Source: Elioraea thermophila (ex Habib et al. 2022) (GTDB taxonomy: Bacteria > Pseudomonadota > Alphaproteobacteria > Acetobacterales > Acetobacteraceae). From it: a stretch of DNA of 64,000 bases. This document shows positions 1-7,543 of the stretch, one piece after another. Each line of letters begins with the position of its first letter. Position 1 is the first letter of the stretch. Location of the stretch: the NCBI RefSeq assembly GCF_003336755.1, contig NZ_QMDI01000006.1, forward strand, positions 434,001-498,000. The letters run 5' to 3'. The notes below the pieces were generated by a model that was not told where the DNA came from, made no database searches, and worked only from the letters and a program-made list of their open reading frames with translations. The position numbers and the translations under genes were made by a program.

Positions 1-1131
1 CGCGAGCGACACTCCGACCAGGCGCGCGGCCTGCGCATCGAGACTGTCGGTTTCCGTATCGAAGGCGCAATGGCGCTGCTCGGTCGCCTCCGCCACCCAG
101 GACTCGAGCGCCGCGAGCTCCGTCACCGTCTCGTAGGGGCCGAACGGGGCGTCGGGCGGCTTCACCTCGGCCTTGGCCGGAACGGGCACGGTGGAGGGCG
201 CCTCGCCCTCGAGCTTCAGCCGCTGCAGCACGGAGCGGAAGTTCTGCTCGCGCAACCATGACGCGAGCCGCGCGCGGTCGGGCTCCCTCAGCGCCAGCGC
301 CTCGAGCGGGAGAGGGAGTGGGGCGTCGTCCGCCAGCGTCACCAGGCGCTTGGAGATCCGCGCATCATCGGCGTGTGCGATCAGCGCCTCGCGCCGCTTC
401 GGCTGCTTGATCGCGTCGGCCTTGGCGAGCAGCGTCTCGAGATCGCCGAACTCGCCGATCAGCTGCGCGGCGGTCTTCACCCCGATCCCCGGCACACCGG
501 GCACGTTGTCGGTCGCATCCCCGGCCAGCGCCTGTACGTCCGGCACCTTCGCAGGCGGCACGCCGAAGCGCTCGATCACCTCCGCCTCGCCGAGGGGCTT
601 CTGTTTGATCGGGTCCCACATCTCCACGCCCGGGCGGACGAGTTGCATCAGGTCCTTGTCGGAGGAGACGATGCGCACCGTGCCGCCGCGCTCCCGTTCG
701 GCCTTGGCATAGGCCGCGATCAGGTCGTCGGCCTCGTAGCCTTCCGCCTCGATCGCCGGCAGGTTGAACGCCTCGACCGCCTCGCGGATCAGCCCGAACT
801 GCGGCACGAGATCCTCGGGCGGTTCGGGGCGCTGCGCCTTGTAGGCGGGATAGATGTCGTTGCGGAACGTCTTCCGCGCCGCGTCGAACACCACCGCGAT
901 CTTGTCCGCCGTGTGCTCGGTGAGGAACTTCGCCAGCATGTTGACGAAGCCGAACACCGCATTCACCGGGGTGCCGTCCGGCCGCGTCATCGGCGGCAGC
1001 GCGTGGAAGGCGCGGAAGATGTAGCCCGACCCGTCGATCAGGATCAGGCTGAAATGCTCGCCGTCCTTGCCGGCGGACGAGGCCGTCGCCGCCGCCTCCG
1101 TCCGTCGCGCGGGCGCCTTGCGCGTGCTCAC
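1..1131 (-). CDS. polA: DNA polymerase I, N-terminal part (cut by window start)
   Basis: The 377 codons present cover the 5'-3' exonuclease domain and the start of the proofreading domain. LILIDGSGYIFRAFHALPP near the N-terminus, VSSDKDLMQLV and GDATDNVPGVPGIGVKTA are classic FEN/5'-nuclease motifs. Near the window edge FDTETDSLD supplies the Asp and Glu of a 3'-5' exonuclease, so proofreading is probably intact. The polymerase domain lies outside the window. The GTG start (1129-1131) overlaps the TGA of the upstream zinc-finger gene by 3 bases within GTGA, indicating translational coupling. Expected role: gap filling and primer removal in the cytoplasm. Confidence 0.97.
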   Translation of the reverse strand, partial: MSTRKAPARRTEAAATASSAGKDGEHFSLILIDGSGYIFRAFHALPPMTRPDGTPVNAVFGFVNMLAKFLTEHTADKIAVVFDAARKTFRNDIYPAYKAQRPEPPEDLVPQFGLIREAVEAFNLPAIEAEGYEADDLIAAYAKAERERGGTVRIVSSDKDLMQLVRPGVEMWDPIKQKPLGEAEVIERFGVPPAKVPDVQALAGDATDNVPGVPGIGVKTAAQLIGEFGDLETLLAKADAIKQPKRREALIAHADDARISKRLVTLADDAPLPLPLEALALREPDRARLASWLREQNFRSVLQRLKLEGEAPSTVPVPAKAEVKPPDAPFGPYETVTELAALESWVAEATEQRHCAFDTETDSLDAQAARLVGVSLA

Positions 1132-1361
1132 GCCGCGCGGTCGCGCGCGGCTGCGGCAGTGCCCCCCGCCAGCCGCCGCTCTGCTTCCGATCCCTTCAGC
1201 ACGTAGGTGCGCGAACAGTAGGGGCAGACCACCATGCCGTCGACCAGGGTGAGGAAGACGCGCGGGTGGCCGAGCACACCGCCGCCGCCGTCGCAGGCGA
1301 CGATGGCGTCCTGCACGGCGATCACCTCGAAGGGCGCCGGCACCTGGGGGTCGAGCGGCAT
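1128..1361 (-). CDS. zf-CHCC zinc-finger protein (NDUFS6-like)
   Basis: A 77-residue protein with an IVACDGGGGVLGHPRVFL block and VVCPYCSRTYVL. The C-x8-H-x14-C-x2-C spacing is that of the zf-CHCC family, which includes mitochondrial complex I subunit NDUFS6 and short alphaproteobacterial homologues. ATG at 1359-1361 gives a compact protein with no unrelated N-terminus. A start at 1412 would run into the divergent hydrolase start. The stop overlaps the polA GTG, so the two genes are probably co-transcribed. The bacterial function is not established; metal binding is inferred from the four ligands. Confidence 0.85.
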   Translation of the reverse strand: MPLDPQVPAPFEVIAVQDAIVACDGGGGVLGHPRVFLTLVDGMVVCPYCSRTYVLKGSEAERRLAGGTAAAARDRAA

Positions 1362-1410
1362 CGGGGCTCCGTCCTTGTCGCCGAAGCGGCGGCGGATGAT
1401 ACCCGGGGCC

Positions 1411-2397
1411 ATGCGCGGATCAACGTTGGCGATACTCGGCCGACGCGGCGTACTGGCGGCCGCCTTGACGGCCGCCGCCGGCTGCGCGCCGCGCTTCGCC
1501 CTGCCCGGCCCTGCCGTCGGCGCGCCGCGCGACGAGGGCGAGGCCTTCGTGATGCCCGATGGCGCACGTCTTCCGCTCACCGTCTGGCCGGCGGAAGGAC
1601 CGGCGCGCGGCGTCATCCTCGCCCTGCACGGCTTCAACGACTATCGCCGCGCCTTCGAGATCCCGGCCCCGCTCTTCACCGCTGCCGGCTGGACCGTTCT
1701 CGCCTACGACCAGAGGGGGTTCGGCGCCGCGCCGCACCCGGGGCTCTGGCCCGGCCATGCGGCCCTCGCGGCGGACGCGATCGACGCCGCTCGCCTCACC
1801 CGCGCCCGTTTCCCGGGGCTTCCGCTTGTCCTCCTCGGCGAGAGCATGGGTGCCGCGGTGCTTTTGCTCGCCGGTGCGGCCGAAACCCCGCCGCCCGCCG
1901 ATGCCTACGTGCTCTCCGCACCCGCCGTCTGGGGCGGGGAGGCCATGGGCGACATCGGCCGCGCCGCCCTGCGCACCCTCGCCCACATCGTGCCGCAGCT
2001 CGGCTTCGCCAATGCGTCGCCCTTCCACCGACCCTCGGACAACGACGCCGCTCTCGCCGCCATGGCGCGGGATCCGCTGGTGCTTCGTTACACCCGAGTG
2101 GATGCGCTGTGGGGCCTCGTGCAGGCGATGGACGCCGCCCTCGAAGCGGCGCGGTCCTTCCCGCACCCGGCACTTATCCTTTACGGCGGGCGCGACGATC
2201 TCGTCCCGCCGCGGGCCATCGAGGCGCTTGCCGCTCGCCTGCCCGGCCTTGCCTCGGGGCAGCAGCGGCTCATCCGCTACTCCGACGGCTACCACCTGCT
2301 GCTGCGCGATTCGATCCGCACCCGGGTCGTTTCCGACATCCTCGCCTGGCTCGAGAGCGGCGCGGGCGGCTTGGCAGGGCGTGCCGCGTCGTCATAG
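1411..2397 (+). CDS. alpha/beta hydrolase, lysophospholipase-like lipoprotein
   Basis: A 328-residue serine hydrolase. After the start come an arginine, a hydrophobic stretch and LTAAAGC, which fits a signal peptide with a lipobox, so it may be a lipoprotein. HGFNDYRR follows the first core strand, LGESMGAAV is the nucleophile elbow (GxSxG), GGRDDLVPP supplies the acid and DGYHLLLRD the histidine. This arrangement matches the Hydrolase_4/monoacylglycerol-lipase group. The substrate cannot be predicted. ATG 1411 was chosen over in-frame codons further upstream because it places the signal peptide at the N-terminus. Confidence 0.85.
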   Translation: MRGSTLAILGRRGVLAAALTAAAGCAPRFALPGPAVGAPRDEGEAFVMPDGARLPLTVWPAEGPARGVILALHGFNDYRRAFEIPAPLFTAAGWTVLAYDQRGFGAAPHPGLWPGHAALAADAIDAARLTRARFPGLPLVLLGESMGAAVLLLAGAAETPPPADAYVLSAPAVWGGEAMGDIGRAALRTLAHIVPQLGFANASPFHRPSDNDAALAAMARDPLVLRYTRVDALWGLVQAMDAALEAARSFPHPALILYGGRDDLVPPRAIEALAARLPGLASGQQRLIRYSDGYHLLLRDSIRTRVVSDILAWLESGAGGLAGRAASS

Positions 2398-2475
2398 ACT
2401 CGCACCGTCGCCGCTCGCGCGGCCAACCTCGAACGCCAGGCACGGCACCCGCAATGAATGTCCGATGGGGTGCCC

Positions 2476-3210
2476 ATGCGTCGTCTGACCGTCCCCGCCC
2501 TCTGTCTCGGCCTCGTCGTCGCCGTGCCCGCCTCCGCGCAGACGACGATCGAGAGCCTGGGGCTCACCGTCTCCGGCTCGGCCGCGCTGCTGACCGACTA
2601 CACCTTCCGCGGCATCAGCCAGACCGACACCAAGCCCGCCCTGCAGGCCGGCATCGACATCGAACACGAGACGGGGCTCTACGTCGCGGGCTTCGGCTCG
2701 AACGTCGATTTCGGGGACGCCAATCTCGAACTCGATGCGATGTTCGGCTACCGCTTTTCTCTCGCGGGCATCAAGTTCGACCTGGGCGGCATCTACTACG
2801 CCTATCCCGGCGCGAACGAGGGCGGGCTCAACTACAATTTCTTCGAGGTGGCGGCGAAGGCGGCCTACGAGATCGGCCCCGCCACGCTGCGCGCCGCCTT
2901 CCACTGGTCGCCCGAGTTCCAGTTCGAGTCCGGCAACGGCTACTACGTCGAGGGCGGGGTGGACCTGAAACTGCCGTTCGCGTTCGTCCTCGCCGGGCGC
3001 CTCGGCTACCAGTGGATCGACAAGAACGACCGCTTCGGGCTGAGAGACTTCGCCAACTGGTCGATCGTGCTGTCGCGCGAGCTGTTCGGGTTCACCTTCG
3101 CCATCGGCTACTACGACACCAACATCCGCAAGAGCGACTGCCCGAAAGGCATCGGCGGGTCGAACGTGTGCGAAGCGCGCGCCATCGCCTCGGTGAGCAA
3201 GACGTTCTGA
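2476..3210 (+). CDS. TorF-family putative porin
   Basis: A 244-residue secreted protein. MRRLTVPALCLGLVVAVPAS followed by AQ is a signal peptide ending in an Ala-x-Ala-type site. The mature part alternates aromatic and polar residues in amphipathic beta strands. TDYTFRGISQTD close to the mature N-terminus and the SKTF C-terminus with terminal Phe are typical of the outer-membrane barrel family modelled as TIGR02001 (TorF/Gcw_chp). The start at the second Met puts the positively charged n-region first; an upstream Met six residues earlier is possible. Probably an outer-membrane channel; the substrate is unknown. Confidence 0.85.
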   Translation: MRRLTVPALCLGLVVAVPASAQTTIESLGLTVSGSAALLTDYTFRGISQTDTKPALQAGIDIEHETGLYVAGFGSNVDFGDANLELDAMFGYRFSLAGIKFDLGGIYYAYPGANEGGLNYNFFEVAAKAAYEIGPATLRAAFHWSPEFQFESGNGYYVEGGVDLKLPFAFVLAGRLGYQWIDKNDRFGLRDFANWSIVLSRELFGFTFAIGYYDTNIRKSDCPKGIGGSNVCEARAIASVSKTF

Positions 3211-3289
3211 GCCGGCACCGGCGGCAAGGCCGGGGCACGGCTCGGCCGCTTGGCACGCGCGCCCCGCCTCGGCTATAGGCTCGAACAGC

Positions 3290-3366
3290 GGACCCGTAGC
3301 TCAGTTGGATAGAGCGTTGCCCTCCGAAGGCAAAGGTCGTGCGTTCGAATCGCGCCGGGTCCGCCA
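3290..3366 (+). tRNA. tRNA-Arg(CCG)
   Basis: The acceptor arms GGACCCG (3290-3296) and CGGGTCC (3356-3362) pair fully and are followed by G and an encoded CCA. The D-arm contains AGCTCAGTTGGATAGAGC. The anticodon stem GCC/GGC encloses the loop CTCCGAA, giving anticodon CCG, which reads CGG arginine codons. GTTCGAATC is the T-loop region. CGG is a common arginine codon in this GC-rich genome. Confidence 0.97.
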
Positions 3367-3396
3367 CCCGCCCCATCGCCTCGGCTCACCGAATCG

Positions 3397-4152
3397 TCAG
3401 CCGCGTCTGAGCCGCAACTGCAGCGCATAGACGCCGAGGCCCGCCCATTCGCGCAGCAGGTACCAGCTCGTCCCCCAGCGATCGGCGCGCGGGATGAAGG
3501 AGGAGGCGCGAAGCTCGAGCGGCAGCGCACGCCGCACCGGCGTCGGCAAGGGGACGAGGCCCGTACCGCGGAACGACAGCATCGCCCGCGGCAGGTGCCA
3601 TTCATGGCTGACGAGATAGGCGCCGGTGATGCCCTCGCGGCGCAGCAGGGCGGCACTGAACCGGGCATTCTCCAGCGTGTTCCCTGCCTCGGGTTCGATC
3701 CAGCGCACCTCGAGCCCGAAGTCGCTGCGGAACTGCCCCGCCATCACCTCCGCCACCGGCGGCGACGGCTCGGGTGCGACGGGCCCGCCGGTGACCAGCA
3801 GCGGCAGGCCGCTCTGGCGCGCGAGAGAGGCCGCGGCGGCCATGCGCTCGAGGGTGAGCGGCCCGGCCTTCCAGCCGTCCACCGCATGCGCCACCTCTGC
3901 CCCCAGCACGATGATCGCACGCGGCTCGCCTGGGCGGATCGGCGCCAACTGCAGCAGCACCCGCTGCAGGGACGCCTCCAGCGCGGCGTTGGCGAGCGGG
4001 GTGGCGAGCGCGACCTGAACGAGCAGCAGCAGGGCGGCGACCAGCCCTGCCCAGCGTCGGCCGCGCCAGGCGAGCAAACCCATCACGGCGGCGAGCAGGG
4101 CAAGGCCGAGGGGCGGCAGCACGAGGCCGAGAACGAGGTTGTGCGGGATCAT
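3397..4152 (-). CDS. YdcF/DUF218-family membrane protein
   Basis: A 251-residue protein with two N-terminal hydrophobic helices (roughly residues 5-25 and 35-55) and a DUF218 domain. AIIVLGAEVAHAVDGWKAGPL matches the start of the domain, LLVTGGPV and EPEAGNTLENARFSAALL its core, and YLVSHEWHLPRAMLSF the conserved segment near the end. Family members (YdcF, SanA, ElyC) are linked to envelope metabolism and vancomycin resistance, but the biochemical activity is unknown. ATG 4150-4152 is the start that places a membrane helix first. The gene ends 30 bases from tRNA-Arg and points towards it. Confidence 0.88.
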   Translation of the reverse strand: MIPHNLVLGLVLPPLGLALLAAVMGLLAWRGRRWAGLVAALLLLVQVALATPLANAALEASLQRVLLQLAPIRPGEPRAIIVLGAEVAHAVDGWKAGPLTLERMAAAASLARQSGLPLLVTGGPVAPEPSPPVAEVMAGQFRSDFGLEVRWIEPEAGNTLENARFSAALLRREGITGAYLVSHEWHLPRAMLSFRGTGLVPLPTPVRRALPLELRASSFIPRADRWGTSWYLLREWAGLGVYALQLRLRRG

Positions 4153-4277
4153 GCGGCCCCGTTCCCACGGCGAGGCTCGCCGCGTCCAGCGCCGCGGCGG
4201 GACCGCACAGCGGGGGCTGGATCGGGCGCGGCCGCTGTGGGCATGGTCACCCGCTCGGAGCCCCTCGGAACGACGGC

Positions 4278-5195
4278 ATGCGCACCCCCCTCGCTCTGAT
4301 CGTCCTGATCCTGTCCGCCGTCCCAGCGCCAGCCGCCACGCTCGAGGTCGGCCCCGGCAAGCGCTTCGCCCGCCCTTCCGAGGCGGCCGCCGTCGCACGG
4401 GCGAGCGATCGGGTGGTCATCGCGCCCGGACGCTACGTCGATTGTGCGGTCTGGCGCGCCGATCGCCTCACCATCGCCGCCGCCCCCGGGGGCGAGGTGC
4501 TGATCACCGGGCCGATCTGCGCCAACAAGGGGCTGTTCGTCATCGCCGGCCGCGACGTCACGGTGGAGGGGATCACCTTCCAGGGCGCGGCCTTCGCCGG
4601 CGGCAATGCGGCCGGCATCCGGGCGGAGGGCGGCGACCTGACCATCCGGCGCTCCGCCTTCCTCGACAACCAGAACGGCATCCTGACCAAGGCGGAGATG
4701 CGCGACCACCGCCTGGTCATCGAGGACAGCCGCTTCGTCGGCAACGGCGCGTTGATCCACGAGTGCGCGCACGGGCTCTATGCCGGACACTGGCGCGAGG
4801 TGGTGGTTCGCCGCACCCGCTTCGAAGCCACCCGGGTCTGCCACCACCTGAAGTCGCGGGCGGAACGGACGGTGATCGAAGAGAGCGCCTTCCTCGATAC
4901 GCCCGGCAATCGCGCCTCCTACCTGATCGACATTCCGAACGGCGGCGATCTCGTGCTGCGCAACTCCACCCTGCGCAAGGGACCCGATCACGGCAACCCG
5001 GAGGCGGCGGTGGTGCACGGCGCGGAAGGGCGGCGGAACGCGACACGGGAGATCGTGCTGATCGGCAACCGTTTCGAGAACCTGCAGCCGCGCGGCACGG
5101 TGTTCTTCCGCCTCTACGGCGAGGGCGAGCCGGTGATGAAGGACAATCGGCTCTCGGGTCCGGTCACGCCGTTCCAGCGCCTGCCGGGACGCTGA
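4278..5195 (+). CDS. secreted right-handed parallel beta-helix protein
   Basis: A 305-residue protein with signal peptide MRTPLALIVLILSAVPAPAA. The body consists of repeated short strands such as LTIAAAPGGEVLI, VTVEGITFQGAAF, LTIRRSAFLDNQNGI, LVIEDSRFVGNGA and VVVRRTRFEATRV. The rhythm of about 22-25 residues, with a hydrophobic pair before a polar turn, is that of pectate-lyase-like beta helices. Such folds bind or process polysaccharides, but no catalytic set could be assigned. It converges on the GT4 gene with a 32-bp overlap of the two 3' ends. A role on cell-surface glycans is inferred from context only. Confidence 0.8.
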   Translation: MRTPLALIVLILSAVPAPAATLEVGPGKRFARPSEAAAVARASDRVVIAPGRYVDCAVWRADRLTIAAAPGGEVLITGPICANKGLFVIAGRDVTVEGITFQGAAFAGGNAAGIRAEGGDLTIRRSAFLDNQNGILTKAEMRDHRLVIEDSRFVGNGALIHECAHGLYAGHWREVVVRRTRFEATRVCHHLKSRAERTVIEESAFLDTPGNRASYLIDIPNGGDLVLRNSTLRKGPDHGNPEAAVVHGAEGRRNATREIVLIGNRFENLQPRGTVFFRLYGEGEPVMKDNRLSGPVTPFQRLPGR

Positions 5196-6360
5196 CGGGG
5201 GCGGCACCCGATCGCAACCCACGCACGAGGGCCGCAACGCGGCGCGCATTGCCGTCCCAGGTGAGGTCGCGCGCGAGGACTTCCGCCCGCGCCGCCGCAC
5301 CGAGCCGGGCGCGCAACGACGCCTCGCCGGCGAGGCGGGCGATCGCCGCCCACATCGCCGCCACGTCGCCGGGGGGAAAGAGGAGGGCGGTCCGTTCGTG
5401 CGCCACGAGTTCGCGGATATTCGGTTGATCCGGCGCGACGATCGCCCGCCCCGCCGCCATGTATTCGACGAGCTTGAGTGGGCAGGCGTAAGGGACGGCG
5501 GCCGGCTGCAGGGCGACGTCGAAGGAGGCGACGAGGCGGGGGATCTCCTCCCGCTCAGCAAGGCCCGTGAAGCGCACGCGCTCCGCGATGCCCAACTCCG
5601 CCGCCAGCCGCGCGAGCCCCGGCCGGGCCGGGCCGTCGCCGACCACGACGAGGGCGAGCCTCTGCCGCCCCTGCCATGCCGCGATGCCGCGCACCACCGC
5701 CTCCAGCCCGTGCCACTCGCGCACGAAACCGACGAAGCCGAGCACGATCTCGCGGGCCTCCTCGCCCGCTTGGCGGGCGGCGAGGTCGGGCGGAAACGCC
5801 GCGAGGTCGATGCCGTTGGGGACGACGACGATGCGCTCGGCGGGAACACCGGCGGCACGCAGATGACCGGCGAGCACCTCGGTGACGGGAAGGGCGAGGT
5901 CGGCGCGGCGCCAGACGAAACGTTCGGCCCAGCGGGCGAGCCCGGGCCAGGCGAGGCCCCCGAAGCGCGCGCGCTCCTCGGCGAGCGGCGCGTTCACCTC
6001 GAGCAGGAAGGGCAGGCGGCGGCGACGCGCGACCAGGCTGCCTGCGAAGTGAAACAGGTTGTAGCGCTCGTAGAGCGCATCGAACGCACCGGTGCGCGCG
6101 GCGCGGTCGAGCCGCAGCGCGGCGGGGATGGCGTAGGCGAGTTCGGCGAGCTCGGCCACCGCGCGGGGCAGGGCACGGCGCAGGCGCGCGACCCAGCCGC
6201 CGTCGTCGCCGAACCGCGCCTCCGCATAGGCCGAGGGCCCGACCACCTCCACCTCGTGCCCTTGTCGGCGCAGGGCGGCGATCAGGCTCTCGAGGTGCAC
6301 CGCCTGGCCGTCACGGGAGGCGATGCGGTGGGAGTAGAGAATGCGCACGCGATGGCTCAC
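5164..6360 (-). CDS. GT4-family glycosyltransferase
   Basis: About 398 residues with a GT-B fold. The N-terminal Rossmann half begins VRILYSHRIASRDGQAVHLE. The C-terminal donor domain has VVPNGIDLAAFPPDL, LALVVVGDGPARPGL and VRFTGLAEREEIPRL. The segment VPYACPLKLVEYMAAGRAIV carries the acidic residue and Gly that bind the nucleotide sugar. The start is uncertain: GTG 6358-6360 is used, and a GTG four codons later also works. No membrane helix, so cytosolic or membrane-peripheral. The divergent PEP-CTERM gene and nearby EPS locus suggest a role in surface glycan assembly. Confidence 0.88.
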   Translation of the reverse strand: MSHRVRILYSHRIASRDGQAVHLESLIAALRRQGHEVEVVGPSAYAEARFGDDGGWVARLRRALPRAVAELAELAYAIPAALRLDRAARTGAFDALYERYNLFHFAGSLVARRRRLPFLLEVNAPLAEERARFGGLAWPGLARWAERFVWRRADLALPVTEVLAGHLRAAGVPAERIVVVPNGIDLAAFPPDLAARQAGEEAREIVLGFVGFVREWHGLEAVVRGIAAWQGRQRLALVVVGDGPARPGLARLAAELGIAERVRFTGLAEREEIPRLVASFDVALQPAAVPYACPLKLVEYMAAGRAIVAPDQPNIRELVAHERTALLFPPGDVAAMWAAIARLAGEASLRARLGAAARAEVLARDLTWDGNARRVAALVRGLRSGAAPVSVPAGAGTA

Positions 6361-6500
6361 TCCGTCGTCGCGCGCCGGCTTACGCGGGATGGCGGCACGG
6401 CGGAAGGGCGGGCGTGCGATCCGCGCTGCCGTCGTCCGCCCGCCCGTGGCGAGCGAGGCGATCGCGGCGCGGGCGGGGTGAAGCGAACGCGGCGGCGACC

Positions 6501-6518
6501 TGTCGGAAAACTCTACAC
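6501..6518 (+). promoter_or_regulatory. PrsR-like upstream activating box 1
   Basis: TGTCGGAAAACTCTACAC differs at one position from the box before the PEP-CTERM gene at 56121. It is an imperfect inverted repeat (TGT at one end, ACA near the other). It lies 77 nt upstream of the second box, about seven helical turns. Binding by PrsR is inferred. Confidence 0.72.
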
Positions 6519-6577
6519 CTGCGTGACCGAAGGCGGGGTCGGGATCGCGGGAAAACGGCCCGCCCCACACCGTTGCG

Positions 6578-6595
6578 TGTCGGCAAACTTTACAG
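6578..6595 (+). promoter_or_regulatory. PrsR-like upstream activating box 2
   Basis: TGTCGGCAAACTTTACAG is the second copy of the motif in this region. Its end lies 52 nt before the GG of the -24 element. The same spacing at the 8895 gene is 53 nt. Confidence 0.72.
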
Positions 6596-6644
6596 GTGCG
6601 GAATTGGGCACTGGCAAGACGCTGATTTCGCACGCAAAAAGATC

Positions 6645-6661
6645 TTGGCACGATGCATGCC
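6645..6661 (+). promoter_or_regulatory. sigma-54 (-24/-12) promoter for the 6750 PEP-CTERM gene
   Basis: TTGGCACGATGCATGC fits the consensus TGGCACG-N4-TTGC closely: GG at 6647-6648 and GC at 6659-6660 have the required 12-nt register. It sits downstream of two activator-type boxes and 89 nt before the TTG start. Confidence 0.8.
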
Positions 6662-6749
6662 CCCGCATGTTGCGGGCGGTGTTGCGGCGCGACGAAGGTT
6701 CGCAGCGCCAGTCCGGCCTTTCGCTCGCAACCTCGTCAGGGGAATACCG

Positions 6750-7505
6750 TTGACGCTCAGGACCACACTCGGCAAGGGAGCGGCCGCCGCCGGCACCGCC
6801 GTCCTGCTGCTGGCCGCCCAACCGGCCGAGGCGACCATCGCCACCTTCTTCGGCAACATGTTCACCGCCGCCACCCAGTTCGACAACCTGGTGACCTCGG
6901 TCGGCGGCACGGTCACCGTTGATACCTGGACCACGCTGCCGTCGGGGCAAACGATGATCGATCGCGGGCCCTACACCATCTCGAAGAACAACGGCGCCGC
7001 GATCTTCCCCCAGACCTACACGTTGTACGCCTCGAGCCCGTCGACGCCGATGAGCGGGCAGAGCGTCGACATCAGCCCGTCCTCGACCAATGTGCTCCAA
7101 TCGCGATCTGGCAGCGCGATGAAACTCGTGTTCGACGACCCGATCAACGGCATCGGCTTCGAGGTCGGCGACTGGGCGACCTGCTGCCAACCGTCCCGTC
7201 TCTACATCTCGTTCGACGGCGGCACACCCATCCTGGTCGGCGAATCGCTTAAATTCGGCGACCAGTTCCTGACCAACGGCGGGGCGGGCGTGTTCGTCGG
7301 CGCGATCGACGACAGCGGCACCTTCACCACCGTCGAGTTCTGGGGCGACGGGGCTGGTGAGTACCTCGTCGCCGGCGGCGCGCTGCGCTACGCCCTGGTC
7401 GGCGAGGGCTCGCTGCCGCCGGTCGGCGTGCCGGCGCCGGCGCCGCTCGGCCTGCTCGCGGTCGGCCTCCTCGGCCTCGCCCTGGTGCGCTCCCGCCGGG
7501 GCTGA
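6750..7505 (+). CDS. PEP-CTERM-like exosortase-sorted surface protein (VPAPAP variant)
   Basis: A 251-residue secreted protein. TTG at 6750 is the start: AGGGGA lies six bases upstream and the following TLRTTLGKGAAAAGTAVLLL plus AEA is a good signal peptide. The body has no recognised enzyme domain; VFDDPINGIGFEVGDWATCC contains a vicinal Cys pair. The C-terminus is a sorting signal: VPAPAPLGLLAVGLLGLALV, then an Arg-rich tail. The usual VPEPA is replaced by VPAPA, resembling VPxP variants. Expected fate: export, then processing by an exosortase at the membrane and surface display, possibly glycosylated. It is preceded by two PrsR-like boxes and a sigma-54 promoter. Confidence 0.85.
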   Translation: MTLRTTLGKGAAAAGTAVLLLAAQPAEATIATFFGNMFTAATQFDNLVTSVGGTVTVDTWTTLPSGQTMIDRGPYTISKNNGAAIFPQTYTLYASSPSTPMSGQSVDISPSSTNVLQSRSGSAMKLVFDDPINGIGFEVGDWATCCQPSRLYISFDGGTPILVGESLKFGDQFLTNGGAGVFVGAIDDSGTFTTVEFWGDGAGEYLVAGGALRYALVGEGSLPPVGVPAPAPLGLLAVGLLGLALVRSRRG

Positions 7506-7523
7506 GGGAAACGCCGAGCACGC

Positions 7524-7543
7524 CCTCACCGCTCGCGGTGAGG
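7524..7543. terminator. hairpin between convergent PEP-CTERM and acyltransferase genes
   Basis: CCTCACCGCTCGCGGTGAGG is a near-perfect inverted repeat (stem of eight to nine pairs, very short loop). It lies just after the 7505 stop and over the stop codon of the opposing gene. There is no T tract, so a bidirectional terminator role is plausible but unproven. Confidence 0.45.

Larger units (their letters stand above)
6361..6749. other. regulatory intergenic region with two PrsR-like boxes and a sigma-54 promoter
   Basis: About 390 bases between the divergent GT4 and PEP-CTERM genes with no convincing coding potential. It holds two copies of an 18-nt box and a -24/-12 element, listed separately. 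The rest shows no recognised element. Confidence 0.8.

Noticed and set aside
2433-2452. GGCACGGCACCCGC before the TorF gene, resembling a -24/-12 promoter.
   Set aside because: GG and GC are in register, but the -12 block lacks TT and no PrsR-like box is near. GC-rich DNA yields such matches by chance.
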